A program made the position numbers and the translations under genes. A stretch of DNA of 64,000 nucleotides, taken from the NCBI RefSeq assembly GCF_030852425.1, contig NZ_NSDM01000012.1, positions 1 to 64,000 of the forward strand. The letters run 5' to 3'. The notes under the pieces are model-generated. The model searched no databases. It saw nothing but the letters and a program-made list of their open reading frames with translations, and had not been told where the DNA came from. Positions 46,099 to 54,397 of this stretch are shown piece by piece; position 1 is the stretch's first letter, and the number at the start of each line of letters is the position of its first letter. This stretch comes from Saccharothrix longispora. Its GTDB lineage: Bacteria > Actinomycetota > Actinomycetes > Mycobacteriales > Pseudonocardiaceae.

Positions 46099-47667
46099 AT
46101 GGAAGTCTTTCACGGCGATGACGAGGAAAGGCGGTCGTCGACAACTCCAGTCCGGCCTGCGCCAAACACGGGCGACGATAGCGAGAAGGTGCACGGCGGC
46201 GCTCCCGAAGCAGCGGCCACGAGGCTGGCGGATGAAATCCGTCACCGCCGCAACCAAGCCGGCATGAGCCAACCAGAAATCGCCCGCTTGATCGGGTACA
46301 CCCGCCAGTACGTGTCCCATGCTGAACGCCCTCAAACCAACCTGCCTTCCCTGGAACTCGTTCGAGCGCTCGACAAGACGCTGAAGGCAGGCGGACTCCT
46401 GCTGGAACTACGGGAGGTCGCACGACAGGAACGGCACGGTCGGCGCGACAAAACGACTCCGCCGGACACCTCAGGCAATACCGGCCACATCTCCGAAGAC
46501 CACTCCGACGATGTGCTTCCGCCTCAGCACGTACGAGCGAGCCAAGAGGATTGGTTGCGCGTCCGCAACGCTCCGGGCGTGAGGGGCCGAGAGCTGACGG
46601 AACTGGCGGCCTGGTTGTACCCCGAGTCCGACCGCGCTGCCGGCGGCCACGTGCTCGCCGACTCGCACTGGCTCCTGGAAGAACCCGTCGAGCTGGACTC
46701 CGTCAAGCTGCGCTGGGACCAGGACGCCGCGCCCTACGCGCTTCCCGAGGCCGCCACCATCGATGGCCTGCTGCCCTTGCGCGACGAGGACAACCGGTAC
46801 ACGGACTACAGCCGGGCGGTACGCGACCTGGTGCGCCCTCGACTGCTGGAGAACCGTCTCAGCTATCGACTGACCGGCGTGCACGGCGAGGCGGACGGAA
46901 CTTTGGCGCTGCGGTTCGGACGCACCACGTTCTTCGAGGTTTTCAACGTCAAACAGATGGTCGCGCACGAGTTCAAGAGAGCCTGGCTCCTGTCGGGCAG
47001 GCAGATTCCCGGATTTGAAAGGCTTCCGCTGCGTGCGGCCATCGGGAACCCGTTCGACCCCGCGCGACTGCTCATGTCACCCGGAATCAATACTCTGACG
47101 ATACGACGTGGCAGCCCCGGCGAGGGTGCGAGCTTCGTCCTGCACGAACGGGATGGCGGGAAGGTGGCCGACGGTGGCGGGTTGTGTCACGTGATGCCCG
47201 CCGGCGAGTTCCAGCCGTCGTCCTCCGCGTCGGTGGATATAGCGAACGACTTCTCTCTGTGGCGCAACATCATGCGCGAGTTCTCCGAGGAGTTCCTGGG
47301 GAACCCTGAACACGACGGCTGCAACCCGAACTCGATCGACTACGAGAACAGCGAGCCGTTCGCGCGCTTCGAGCTCGCACGCGACCGCGGAACACTTCGC
47401 ATGTGGCACTACGGACTGGTCGTGGAACCGCTCGAACTCGGCGCCCTGCAGCTCACCGTGGCGGTCCTGGACGCACCCGAGTTCGACAGGCTGTTCGCCA
47501 ACATGGTGTCCACCAACGACGAGGGAAGCGTGATCGGCAAGGGCGGCACCAAGCGCATCCCGTTCACCGAAGAGGCCGTCAACCGCCTCGAACCACGCCT
47601 GACGGCCAGCGCGTTGACCCTCCTGCGCCTGGCGTGGCGAGACCGGGCCGCCCTCCTCCGGTACTAG
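46099..47667 (+). CDS. XRE-HTH protein with a Nudix-like C-terminal domain
   Basis: 522 residues from ATG 46099 (46069 possible). An XRE helix-turn-helix lies at about 43-100 (HRRNQAGMSQPEIARLIGYT then QYVSHAERPQTNLPSLELVR). After a linker comes a long globular part with LSYRLTGVHGEADGTLALRF. Near residue 390, FSLWRNIMREFSEEFLGNPE contains REFSEEFLG, which fits the Nudix-box REUXEEXGU core. The preceding Gly-rich half of the box is not clear. I know no characterised protein with this layout. It could be a ligand-responsive regulator of the DUF262 gene 280 bases downstream. Confidence 0.7.
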   Translation: MEVFHGDDEERRSSTTPVRPAPNTGDDSEKVHGGAPEAAATRLADEIRHRRNQAGMSQPEIARLIGYTRQYVSHAERPQTNLPSLELVRALDKTLKAGGLLLELREVARQERHGRRDKTTPPDTSGNTGHISEDHSDDVLPPQHVRASQEDWLRVRNAPGVRGRELTELAAWLYPESDRAAGGHVLADSHWLLEEPVELDSVKLRWDQDAAPYALPEAATIDGLLPLRDEDNRYTDYSRAVRDLVRPRLLENRLSYRLTGVHGEADGTLALRFGRTTFFEVFNVKQMVAHEFKRAWLLSGRQIPGFERLPLRAAIGNPFDPARLLMSPGINTLTIRRGSPGEGASFVLHERDGGKVADGGGLCHVMPAGEFQPSSSASVDIANDFSLWRNIMREFSEEFLGNPEHDGCNPNSIDYENSEPFARFELARDRGTLRMWHYGLVVEPLELGALQLTVAVLDAPEFDRLFANMVSTNDEGSVIGKGGTKRIPFTEEAVNRLEPRLTASALTLLRLAWRDRAALLRY

Positions 47668-47945
47668 CGTTCGGGCCTCCATCGAACCGACCTGCCCGGA
47701 AGTCATGGACGACTCACCTGAAACTCGCTGGAGTCACCTCACTGCAGCGCATCCACTTGTGATCGTACGTCCGGGGTGCGATCGACGCGGCTCGTCGAGG
47801 CACGGTGCCGGTCCTTGTGAATGGAGTGGAACCTGCTCGCGCAGCACGTGACGGAATCTCGTGCAGTCGATGCGACGTTCGGAGAAACCTTTCCGTCCGA
47901 CTGTGCGATACAGCCCTCGACAGCACAGCGAACGGGGTGATCCAC

Positions 47946-49727
47946 GTGGGCGTCGAGGCCTTCGGCATCGAGAAGGAGTTCCTGAAGGACCTGCTCACCC
48001 AGGTGGACAGGAGCGAAGCGCAGCTCCCCGAGTTCCAGCGCGGCTGGGTGTGGCCCGACCGCAACATCGCCAGCCTGATCGCCTCGATCTCGCTGGGCTA
48101 CCCGGCGGGCACCGTGATGATGTTGAAGCAGGGCGGTGACGTCCGCTTCAAGACCAGGTCGGTCGAGGGAGTACCCCGTGCCAGCGCCGTGCCCGACCGG
48201 TTGATCCTGGACGGCCAGCAGCGGTTGACCTCGCTCTACCAGTCGCTGTTCCGCGACGCCCCGGTGGAGACCCACGACGTCCGCGGCAACACCACGCGCG
48301 GCTGGTTCTACATCGACATGGAGAAGGCCCTGCTCGGCGACGGGGATCGTGAGGAGGCCGTGGTCTTCGTCCCCGAGACCAAGGTCCGCGTGGACTTCCG
48401 GGGGCAGGCGCTGCTGGACCTGTCCACGCCGGAGCTGGAGTACGCGAACCGCATGTTCCCGTGCACGGCCGTGTTCAACTCGATGCAGTGGATGATGGGG
48501 TTCTTCCAGTACTCGCCCGAGCGGCAGTCCGAGAACCTGGCGCTGTGGGGCAAGTTCCACGAGGCCGTGGTCAAGCGGTTCGAGCAGTACCAGTTGCCGG
48601 TGATCGAACTGGGCAAGAGCACGCCTCGCCAGGCGGTGTGCCAGGTCTTCGAGAAGGTCAACACCGGCGGGGTCACCCTGACCGTCTTCGAGCTGCTGAC
48701 CGCCACCTTCGCCGCCGACGACTTCGACCTGCGCCAGGACTGGGCCGACCGCAAGGCGCAGTGGGCCGGCAGTCAGTACCGGATCCTCTCCGAGGTCGCC
48801 AACACCGACTTCCTCCAGGCGGTGACGCTGCTGGCCACGCACGAGCGCCACCAGGCCGCCATGGAAGCCGGTCGGGACGAGGTCGCCGCCCCGCGCATCG
48901 GCTGTCGGCGCGCCGACATGCTCAACCTCACCTTGCCGGAATACCGCAAGTGGGCGCCCGCCGTGACCGATGGGCTCAAGTCGGCGGCGCAGTTCCTGCA
49001 CTCGCAGCACATCTTCGACACCCGGTTCCTGCCTTACGGCAGCCAGCTCATCCCGATGTCCGCGATCTTCGCCCTGCTCGGCGGCAAGGCCGGGACCGTC
49101 GGGGCACGGGAGAAGATCTCCCGCTGGTACTGGTCCGGTGTGTTTGGCGAGCTCTACGGCGGCACCACCGAGACCCGCTTCGCGCGCGACGTGCCCGGGG
49201 TCGTGGCCTGGGTGACCGGCCAGGGCGGTGAACCGCGCACCGTGCAGGAGGCCCAGTTCTTCTCCAGCCGCCTGCACTCCCTGCGCACCCGCGGCTCCGC
49301 CGCCTACAAGGGCCTCTACGCACTGCTGCTCCAAGTGGGGCCTGTGGACTGGGCAACGGGCTCGGACATGTCCGACGAGAACTACTTCGACAACGCGGTC
49401 GACATCCACCACGTGTTCCCTAAGGCGTGGTGCGAGAAGCAGGGCATCAGCCCCGCCGAGTACAACTCCATCCTCAACAAGACACCGCTGACCGCCCGCA
49501 CCAACCGCCTCATCGGTGGCCGGGCTCCTTCCGTGTACCTGCGCGGACTGGCCAAGATCGCGGACACCACACCGGAACAGGTCGACCGGAACGTGCAGTC
49601 ACACCTGATCTCGGCCGCCGACCTGCGCAACGACGACTTCGACGCCGCGATGAGGGCCCGACAGGGTGCCCTGCTCGACCTCGTGGGCAAAGCCATGGGC
49701 AAGGATGCGCAGATCGACACCGAGTAG
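47946..49727 (+). CDS. DUF262 (GmrSD-like) nuclease-family protein with intact HNH
   Basis: 593 residues from GTG 47946, with GGGGTGA upstream. The N-terminal DUF262 ParB/Srx-like fold carries LPEFQRGWVWPDRNIASLIA and the signature LILDGQQRLTSLYQSLF. The C-terminal DUF1524-like HNH has VDIHHVFPKAWCEKQG with His488-His489, and LNKTPLTARTNRLIGG with its Asn. DUF262/HNH proteins such as GmrSD are NTP-dependent restriction enzymes of modified phage DNA. This one is a single-chain type. It has a paralogue at 56837. Confidence 0.85.
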   Translation: MGVEAFGIEKEFLKDLLTQVDRSEAQLPEFQRGWVWPDRNIASLIASISLGYPAGTVMMLKQGGDVRFKTRSVEGVPRASAVPDRLILDGQQRLTSLYQSLFRDAPVETHDVRGNTTRGWFYIDMEKALLGDGDREEAVVFVPETKVRVDFRGQALLDLSTPELEYANRMFPCTAVFNSMQWMMGFFQYSPERQSENLALWGKFHEAVVKRFEQYQLPVIELGKSTPRQAVCQVFEKVNTGGVTLTVFELLTATFAADDFDLRQDWADRKAQWAGSQYRILSEVANTDFLQAVTLLATHERHQAAMEAGRDEVAAPRIGCRRADMLNLTLPEYRKWAPAVTDGLKSAAQFLHSQHIFDTRFLPYGSQLIPMSAIFALLGGKAGTVGAREKISRWYWSGVFGELYGGTTETRFARDVPGVVAWVTGQGGEPRTVQEAQFFSSRLHSLRTRGSAAYKGLYALLLQVGPVDWATGSDMSDENYFDNAVDIHHVFPKAWCEKQGISPAEYNSILNKTPLTARTNRLIGGRAPSVYLRGLAKIADTTPEQVDRNVQSHLISAADLRNDDFDAAMRARQGALLDLVGKAMGKDAQIDTE

Positions 49728-50154
49728 CCGACCGGCCAGGAGGGTCTGACCTGGCGGTACCCGTGCACCGATCCCGACTGCGGCACAGCGGATGAATGCG
49801 TTGACCTTGTATGGCGGGATGTTCGTGGTGGTGGACTTCTCCGACAACTCGTTCGTGAATCCGCCACGCTGGCCGATCTCCCGGGAGGACGGAGTGGTCT
49901 CGGCATCATGGGGGCTGTCAACCCGCCCCAGGGAGCTCGCTGTGATCGTGTCCTCGGTGATGACCGGCCATCCCTCCTGGCTGTCGGCAGGTGCAACCGC
50001 CTATTGCGCCGTTCGTTCCGGAAGCTCCACCTGGGTGTTGATCTCCGCGCTCACCGAGATCGGTGCAAACCGGACGGAGGCACACCCGGTATAGGGCGAC
50101 GAGGGCTCCCGTGCTCGACGTCGTCGACCGGTCGGGCTGACCGGCGCCGATGAG
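49728..50154. other. Stretch without a supported gene
   Basis: About 430 bases between the DUF262 gene and the glycosylase. A 100-codon frame at 49792-50094 exists, but it shows no family resemblance and no clear ribosome site, and opposite frames are also open. The end of this stretch may contain the lost 5' end of the glycosylase gene. Confidence 0.5.
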
Positions 50155-50760
50155 GTGGCGGATTTGCTGCGCGCTGCCGGCACGGTGAGACGTTGGCGCA
50201 ACCCCAACCTGTGGGATGCCCTGGCGACCTCGATCGTCCGGCAGGTGATCCGAGCGGGTCAGGCCCGCAAGCTCTACCGGGCGTTCTGCGAGGCGCACGG
50301 CGAGGAAGTCCTCACTCCCCATGGGCTGGCGTGGCTGTTCCCGATACCGGAAGCCGTCCTCGAACTCCCGGACGACGAGTTCACCGGCCTCGGGATGGCC
50401 TTCAAGCGCCTTCCGCTGAAAGCCGCAGCCGAGGCGGTGCTGGACTTCGGCGCGAAGTGGGCCGAACTCGACCCGGCCGTCCTGCGAGACGAGGTGCAGA
50501 GCGTGCCCCGCATCGGCCCGTGGACTGCGGGCGCGACCGTCGCCGACATCACCAACGACTATTCGCTGTACCCGTACGCCGACTTGGCGGTGCTTACCTG
50601 GGCGGACCACCTCTCGACCGGGCGAACCTGGCCCGAAACCGAACCGGAGTTCGCCCGCCTCTGGGCACGGTTGGCGGGCAAGGACCTGTCCGCCTGGACG
50701 CTGCTCACACTCGCATGGGGAGTACGTCATGCCAACACCTCGGGAGCTGTCGCCATCTGA
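50155..50760 (+). CDS. HhH-GPD type DNA glycosylase-like protein
   Basis: 201 residues. The helix-hairpin-helix and catalytic region read VQSVPRIGPWTAGATVADIT and NDYSLYPYADLAVLTWADHL, the latter with the conserved Asp. The N-terminal DALATSIVRQVIRAGQARKL helix is also usual for AlkA-like base-excision glycosylases. The N-terminal beta domain of AlkA is missing. The frame is open above GTG 50155 with no better start, so the 5' end may be truncated. Its 3' end overlaps the next gene by 32 bases. Confidence 0.75.
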   Translation: MADLLRAAGTVRRWRNPNLWDALATSIVRQVIRAGQARKLYRAFCEAHGEEVLTPHGLAWLFPIPEAVLELPDDEFTGLGMAFKRLPLKAAAEAVLDFGAKWAELDPAVLRDEVQSVPRIGPWTAGATVADITNDYSLYPYADLAVLTWADHLSTGRTWPETEPEFARLWARLAGKDLSAWTLLTLAWGVRHANTSGAVAI

Positions 50761-51262
50761 CGTGTCCGCAGCACTGATCATCGGCACAGACCGACTCCTG
50801 CCCCATGACCAGAAGTCGCTGGCCCGGTTCTTCCCGCAGGGACCGGACCTCACCGGCTTGGTGCTGCGGTCGATCCGGTTCGAGCGCCGTGGTCCGGGCT
50901 GCACGCTGCGGGTCGACCTGCCGGTGGCGTCGGACGTGCCGGGTTACGGCCGGGTGCAGGCGCACCTGGGGTTCCTGGCGGTCGACGACGTCCGGCTGTC
51001 CGGCGGCGCGGTGCTGCCCGCCACGGTCTCGGTCGAGTTCGAGGAACGGCCGAGAGCGAGGCTGGCCGTGTCGGTGACCGGCGAGTCGCTGCGCCTGACG
51101 CTGACGTGCGCCGAGCAGTTCCGCTTCGGCAAGATCAGCGCCCACAACTCGCCCCCGGAGGCGGTGGACGACGGGCCGCACGAGTTCACCAGCAGGCTGG
51201 ACCAGCGGCTGTACACGGCGGTCCCGGGGGCGGAGGTCGACACCTACCATGAGCACTTCTGA
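50729..51262 (+). CDS. Imm50-like protein (putative immunity protein), long form
   Basis: 177 residues. IIGTDRLLPHDQKSLARFFP followed by LTGLVLRSIRFERRGPGCTL and RVDLPVASDVPGYGRVQAHL has the strand order of Imm50-type immunity proteins (a WP..HD-like start, then the ....ldR strand). The match is by pattern only. It overlaps the glycosylase upstream and the next small gene downstream (14 bases), so the three are likely one transcript. No toxin gene is adjacent. Confidence 0.5.
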   Translation: MPTPRELSPSDVSAALIIGTDRLLPHDQKSLARFFPQGPDLTGLVLRSIRFERRGPGCTLRVDLPVASDVPGYGRVQAHLGFLAVDDVRLSGGAVLPATVSVEFEERPRARLAVSVTGESLRLTLTCAEQFRFGKISAHNSPPEAVDDGPHEFTSRLDQRLYTAVPGAEVDTYHEHF

Positions 51263-51590
51263 GCTTTCGGCGTTCGAGCTGTACGCCCTGCACTGGGACG
51301 AGCGCGTGCAGGCGGTCACAGTGTCCTTCGAAGGGCCGCTGGACGAGGCCGCGCGTCGGAGGTGGGAGGCGCCGGACGGGCACGACTGGGTCCGGTTTCA
51401 CCTCCGGTTCGCCGCGGTCGAGGACGTGGAGGTGCGGGGCTGGAGTCACCGGTTACCCGTCAGGGTGGAGCAGGTGGCGGTGGAGGAGCGGGTGTCGGTC
51501 ACGGTGACGGGAGAGGGCACCGACGTCCGGTTCACCTCCGCCCCGGCCGTGCGGGTGGGGAGCCGAACGTCCCGAGCCGGGTCTCTCTGA
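51249..51590 (+). CDS. Imm50-like protein, short form
   Basis: 113 residues from ATG 51249. FELYALHWDERVQAVTVSFE and WVRFHLRFAAVEDVEVRGWS have the same beta-strand pattern as the neighbour but much shorter. It overlaps the preceding gene by 14 bases. Probably a second immunity-like or sandwich protein; function not proven. Confidence 0.5.
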   Translation: MSTSELSAFELYALHWDERVQAVTVSFEGPLDEAARRRWEAPDGHDWVRFHLRFAAVEDVEVRGWSHRLPVRVEQVAVEERVSVTVTGEGTDVRFTSAPAVRVGSRTSRAGSL

Positions 51591-51672
51591 CCAGCACGCG
51601 CCATGGCACCGGGAGTCGACGCGCGTCACTTCACGATCGTGAGCTCGGCGTGGAACTGTGCCGGTCGTTGCC

Positions 51673-52161
51673 CTAGAAGGTGTCGGCCCGCTGCCAGCCG
51701 ACGCATGTGGGGCGTTTGCCGGTCCGCATGAACTCGTGCAGGAGGCTGCGAAGCATGCTCAACGGCAGGGCGGCTTCTGCGGGGAACTCGGTGCGGGTGT
51801 CCCTGTCGATGTAGAGCGTCACGCCATTGGGGACTCGGGTGTCCGCCTGCCGGGGCAGGGCGATCCATGCCGTGGTGGCGTCCGCCTCGCCTGTCATGTC
51901 GGCTGGCAGGAAGTCTCTCGGGCCGAACACGTGCACGGCGACGATGTAGTGCTCGGTGTCGAGGTCGAACTTGAGCTGGTGGTCGGGCAGCGCCGCCGGT
52001 CCGATCGTCGGCCGGTCCTTGGCGTACACCACGGTCGGGTGCGGTTGTGGGTTGGCCAGAATGTCTGTCATGACATCGTCCAAGGTGATGTCATCGTCGA
52101 CGGTGACAGGCTCGTCGGCGCGGTTGTCACCGCTGAAGTAGTAGATGTCGAGCGAGGTCAC
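51673..52161 (-). CDS. Imm1-family immunity protein
   Basis: 162 residues from GTG 52161, with AAGGAGTCC upstream. MTSLDIYYFSGDNRADEPVT opens the protein, and LRSLLHEFMRTGKRPTCVGW closes it in the Imm1 style (a helix ending with RPTCVGW). Middle: TTAWIALPRQADTRVPNGVT. Imm1 proteins usually block nuclease or deaminase toxins of polymorphic systems. The toxin is not nearby, so this is an orphan. A broken paralogue is at 54194. Confidence 0.65.
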   Translation of the reverse strand: MTSLDIYYFSGDNRADEPVTVDDDITLDDVMTDILANPQPHPTVVYAKDRPTIGPAALPDHQLKFDLDTEHYIVAVHVFGPRDFLPADMTGEADATTAWIALPRQADTRVPNGVTLYIDRDTRTEFPAEAALPLSMLRSLLHEFMRTGKRPTCVGWQRADTF

Positions 52162-52334
52162 GACGGACTCCTTCCGCGGAAGGCCTGACACATCTTGTTG
52201 CCGACCACGAGTTCGACGCGGCCACGCCGGTGTCGCGCTGTCGCCAGGACATTGTGGCCCGGCGTGCAACCCTGCGGGCAACTGCACGCCCAAGGGGAAA
52301 TGCGTCCCGACCGAGTACTGATCAAGGACGGCCC

Positions 52335-53084
52335 ATGCTTGCCCGCCGCGCGTACATCCCTGACGACCTACTGCCCTCCGGTCTTCCGGATTCGCGACCG
52401 TGGCCGCTCACCGTGCCGTGCGTGGCGCACATGGCCGAGGAAGGCATGGTCTTCGAGCGGCCGATCACCTTCCTGGTCGGGGAGAACGGTTCGGGGAAGT
52501 CGACCCTGGTCGAGGCGTTCGCCGAGGCGTGGGGGCTGGACGCGCGCGGCGGGCGAGCGGGTCGCAAGTACGTCAACGACCGGCCGAAAACGGTGCTGGG
52601 CGACCTGCTCCGCTGGGAGACCACGGCCGCGGGCGCCCGGCACAAGAGCGGGCCGCGGACCAAGCGCCGGGGGTACTTCCTGCGGGCCGAGACGGCGTTC
52701 GGGTTCATGGAGGCCGTCAGCGGGATGCGCGGCTACTGGGAAGAGGACACCAGCGAGATGAGCCACGGCGAGGGCTTCCTCACCGTGCTGGCGAACATGT
52801 TCCGTGAACCCGGCTTCTACCTCATGGACGAGCCCGAGGCGGCGCTGTCGTTCACGTCCTGCCTACGGCTGGTCAACCTCCTGTACGACCTCGGTGAATC
52901 GGGGGCGCAGGTGATCTGCGCGACGCACTCGCCGGTCCTGGCCGCCACGCCGGGCGCCGACATCATCGAGGTGGGCGAGCACGGGTTCCGGCGGACGAAG
53001 TGGGAAGACCTCGCACTGGTCGACCACTGGCGCCGGTACATGAACAACCCGGCCGCCTACCTGCGATACGTCACCGAACAGTGA
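52335..53084 (+). CDS. Small AAA/ABC-type ATPase (SMC-like nucleotide-binding)
   Basis: 249 residues from ATG 52335. Walker A is FLVGENGSGKSTLVEAFAEA, the signature EMSHGEGFLTVLANMF, Walker B GFYLMDEPEAALSFTS and the switch VICATHSPVLAA. There is no membrane domain and no coiled-coil arm. The layout is the compact head-only type found next to toxin, restriction or retron effectors. It is coupled to the kinase-like gene (GTGA). Confidence 0.85.
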   Translation: MLARRAYIPDDLLPSGLPDSRPWPLTVPCVAHMAEEGMVFERPITFLVGENGSGKSTLVEAFAEAWGLDARGGRAGRKYVNDRPKTVLGDLLRWETTAAGARHKSGPRTKRRGYFLRAETAFGFMEAVSGMRGYWEEDTSEMSHGEGFLTVLANMFREPGFYLMDEPEAALSFTSCLRLVNLLYDLGESGAQVICATHSPVLAATPGADIIEVGEHGFRRTKWEDLALVDHWRRYMNNPAAYLRYVTEQ

Positions 53085-53926
53085 AAGTGGGCGAGATGCC
53101 GATCGACACCAGCGAAGCCGACGCGCGGTTCCGGCAGTGGATGCGCGGCAACCTCGACCGCGCTGTCGAACACTTCGGCGTGGTCGTGACCGGGGACCCG
53201 CTGCTCGGCTGGCACGACCGGTCGATCAGCGGGTCCGTCCGCAAGGACGACGCCGAGTACTGGCTGCGCGTCGTGTCCGAGGACAAGCAGTGGATCGGCG
53301 GCGACTTCTGGACCGGCAACCTCGACGCGAACGTCCTCGCCGACCTCGCCAAACCGCGCGTCCTGGACGTGGTCGAGTGGGCGGAGTGGCGACAGCAACG
53401 CGCCGAACTCATGACCTGGATGCCTGGCCAGCCTTGTTCACCCACCGACGCACTGCGCACCGAGGTCGAACTGCCCGACGAGTGGTGGGCCGAGCTGCGC
53501 CGCACCACCGACACCGTCGCGGCGACACCGACCACGCGCGTCAACAGCAGCCAGGACAAGATCACCGACCGGATCGTGCAACGCTTCGGCGACGCCGTCG
53601 ACCCCACCGTGCCCGAATGGGAGACCGTCCACGGCGATGTCCACTGGGCGAACCTGCTGCGTCCACGGTTCGGCCTGCTCGACTGGGAATGGTGGGGACG
53701 CGGACCCGCGGGCACCGACGCGGCGACCCTGCTGTGCTACAGCCTCCTGACGCCCACGATCGCGCAGCGAGTACACGACGTCTACGCCGACATCCTCGAC
53801 ACGGACGCGGGTCGGTTCGCGCAGCTCTACACCATCGCCCGGCTGTCGCGTCGCATCAGCGGCGGAGAGTTCCCCGACCTCGCCGAGCCGCTCGAAAGAC
53901 ACGCGCGAACGTTGCTCAGTTCCTGA
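53081..53926 (+). CDS. Aminoglycoside-phosphotransferase-like kinase-fold protein
   Basis: 281 residues from GTG 53081 (overlapping the ATPase stop) or 276 from ATG 53096. The catalytic loop is VHGDVHWANLLRPRFGLLDW with HGDxxxxN and the metal Asp in LLDWEWWG. The N-lobe is short: DDAEYWLRVVSEDKQW then a VEWAEWRQQRAELMTW region. It lacks known antibiotic specificity residues that I could name. It pairs with the ATPase, not with a resistance cassette. Confidence 0.75.
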   Translation: MKVGEMPIDTSEADARFRQWMRGNLDRAVEHFGVVVTGDPLLGWHDRSISGSVRKDDAEYWLRVVSEDKQWIGGDFWTGNLDANVLADLAKPRVLDVVEWAEWRQQRAELMTWMPGQPCSPTDALRTEVELPDEWWAELRRTTDTVAATPTTRVNSSQDKITDRIVQRFGDAVDPTVPEWETVHGDVHWANLLRPRFGLLDWEWWGRGPAGTDAATLLCYSLLTPTIAQRVHDVYADILDTDAGRFAQLYTIARLSRRISGGEFPDLAEPLERHARTLLSS

Positions 53927-53935
53927 GGACCCGCT

Positions 53936-54126
53936 TTCACGTTGGGGGTCTTCTCGTGAAGGCGGTCGGCGGAGAAGACCTTTCCGTCGAGGACCACGTG
54001 GCCCAGTTTCTCGTCCTCGGCGCGTCGTAGGGCGTCGTGCGGGTCCGGGGCTTGGTCGGCGAGCACGGTGACGGCCTCGTCGTGGTAGCGGTGGGCGGTG
54101 GCCCTGCTGATGCCGAATCCGGGACC
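53936..54126 (-). pseudogene. Fragment of an HTH/DDE transposase
   Basis: Read right to left: GFGISRATAHRYHDEAVTVL, then ADQAPDPHDALRRAEDEKLG and HVVLDGKVFSADRLHEKTPN. This is the middle part of IS5-type transposases with an HTH_Tnp_4 head and the first DDE Asp (LDGK). The remaining catalytic residues and both ends are missing. Confidence 0.65.
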
Positions 54127-54193
54127 CGGTACGGGCCAGGTCCTCCTGGCTTGGGAACCACACCGGCCACGAACAACGCCTGATTTCAGCAGG

Positions 54194-54394
54194 TCAACGC
54201 CCGGCGCCCGCAGCAGGTGCCACGTGCCCCGCGTTCGGCGGCTGGCGACCGCGACACGTACGTCGCGGTCGGGTGCGGCTGCGGGTGGGCGGGATGTCGG
54301 TCAGGACGTCGTCGAGGGTGGCTTCGGAGTGCATGGTGACCGGCTCGTCGGCGTGGTCGTCGCCGTTGAAGTGATGGATGAGGAGACCATGCAT
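54194..54394 (-). pseudogene. Broken Imm1-like gene
   Basis: The first 32 residues (HHFNGDDHADEPVTMHSEAT then LDDVLTDI) align with the Imm1 gene at 51673 (YYFSGDNRADEPVTVDDDIT, LDDVMTDI). After that the alignment continues in another frame (AHPQPHPTATYVSR against ANPQPHPTVVYAKD) and then stops. One frameshift and loss of the C-terminal half are evident. It sits between the transposase fragment and the integrase. Confidence 0.7.
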
Positions 54395-54397
54395 CGG

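Noticed and set aside
49792-50094. 100-codon frame between DUF262 and the glycosylase
   Set aside because: No ribosome site, no similarity to a known family, and other frames are equally open.
53081-53926. Phosphotransferase-like gene as an aminoglycoside resistance gene
   Set aside because: Only the generic kinase motifs match; no resistance-type context or diagnostic residues, and it is coupled to an ATPase.
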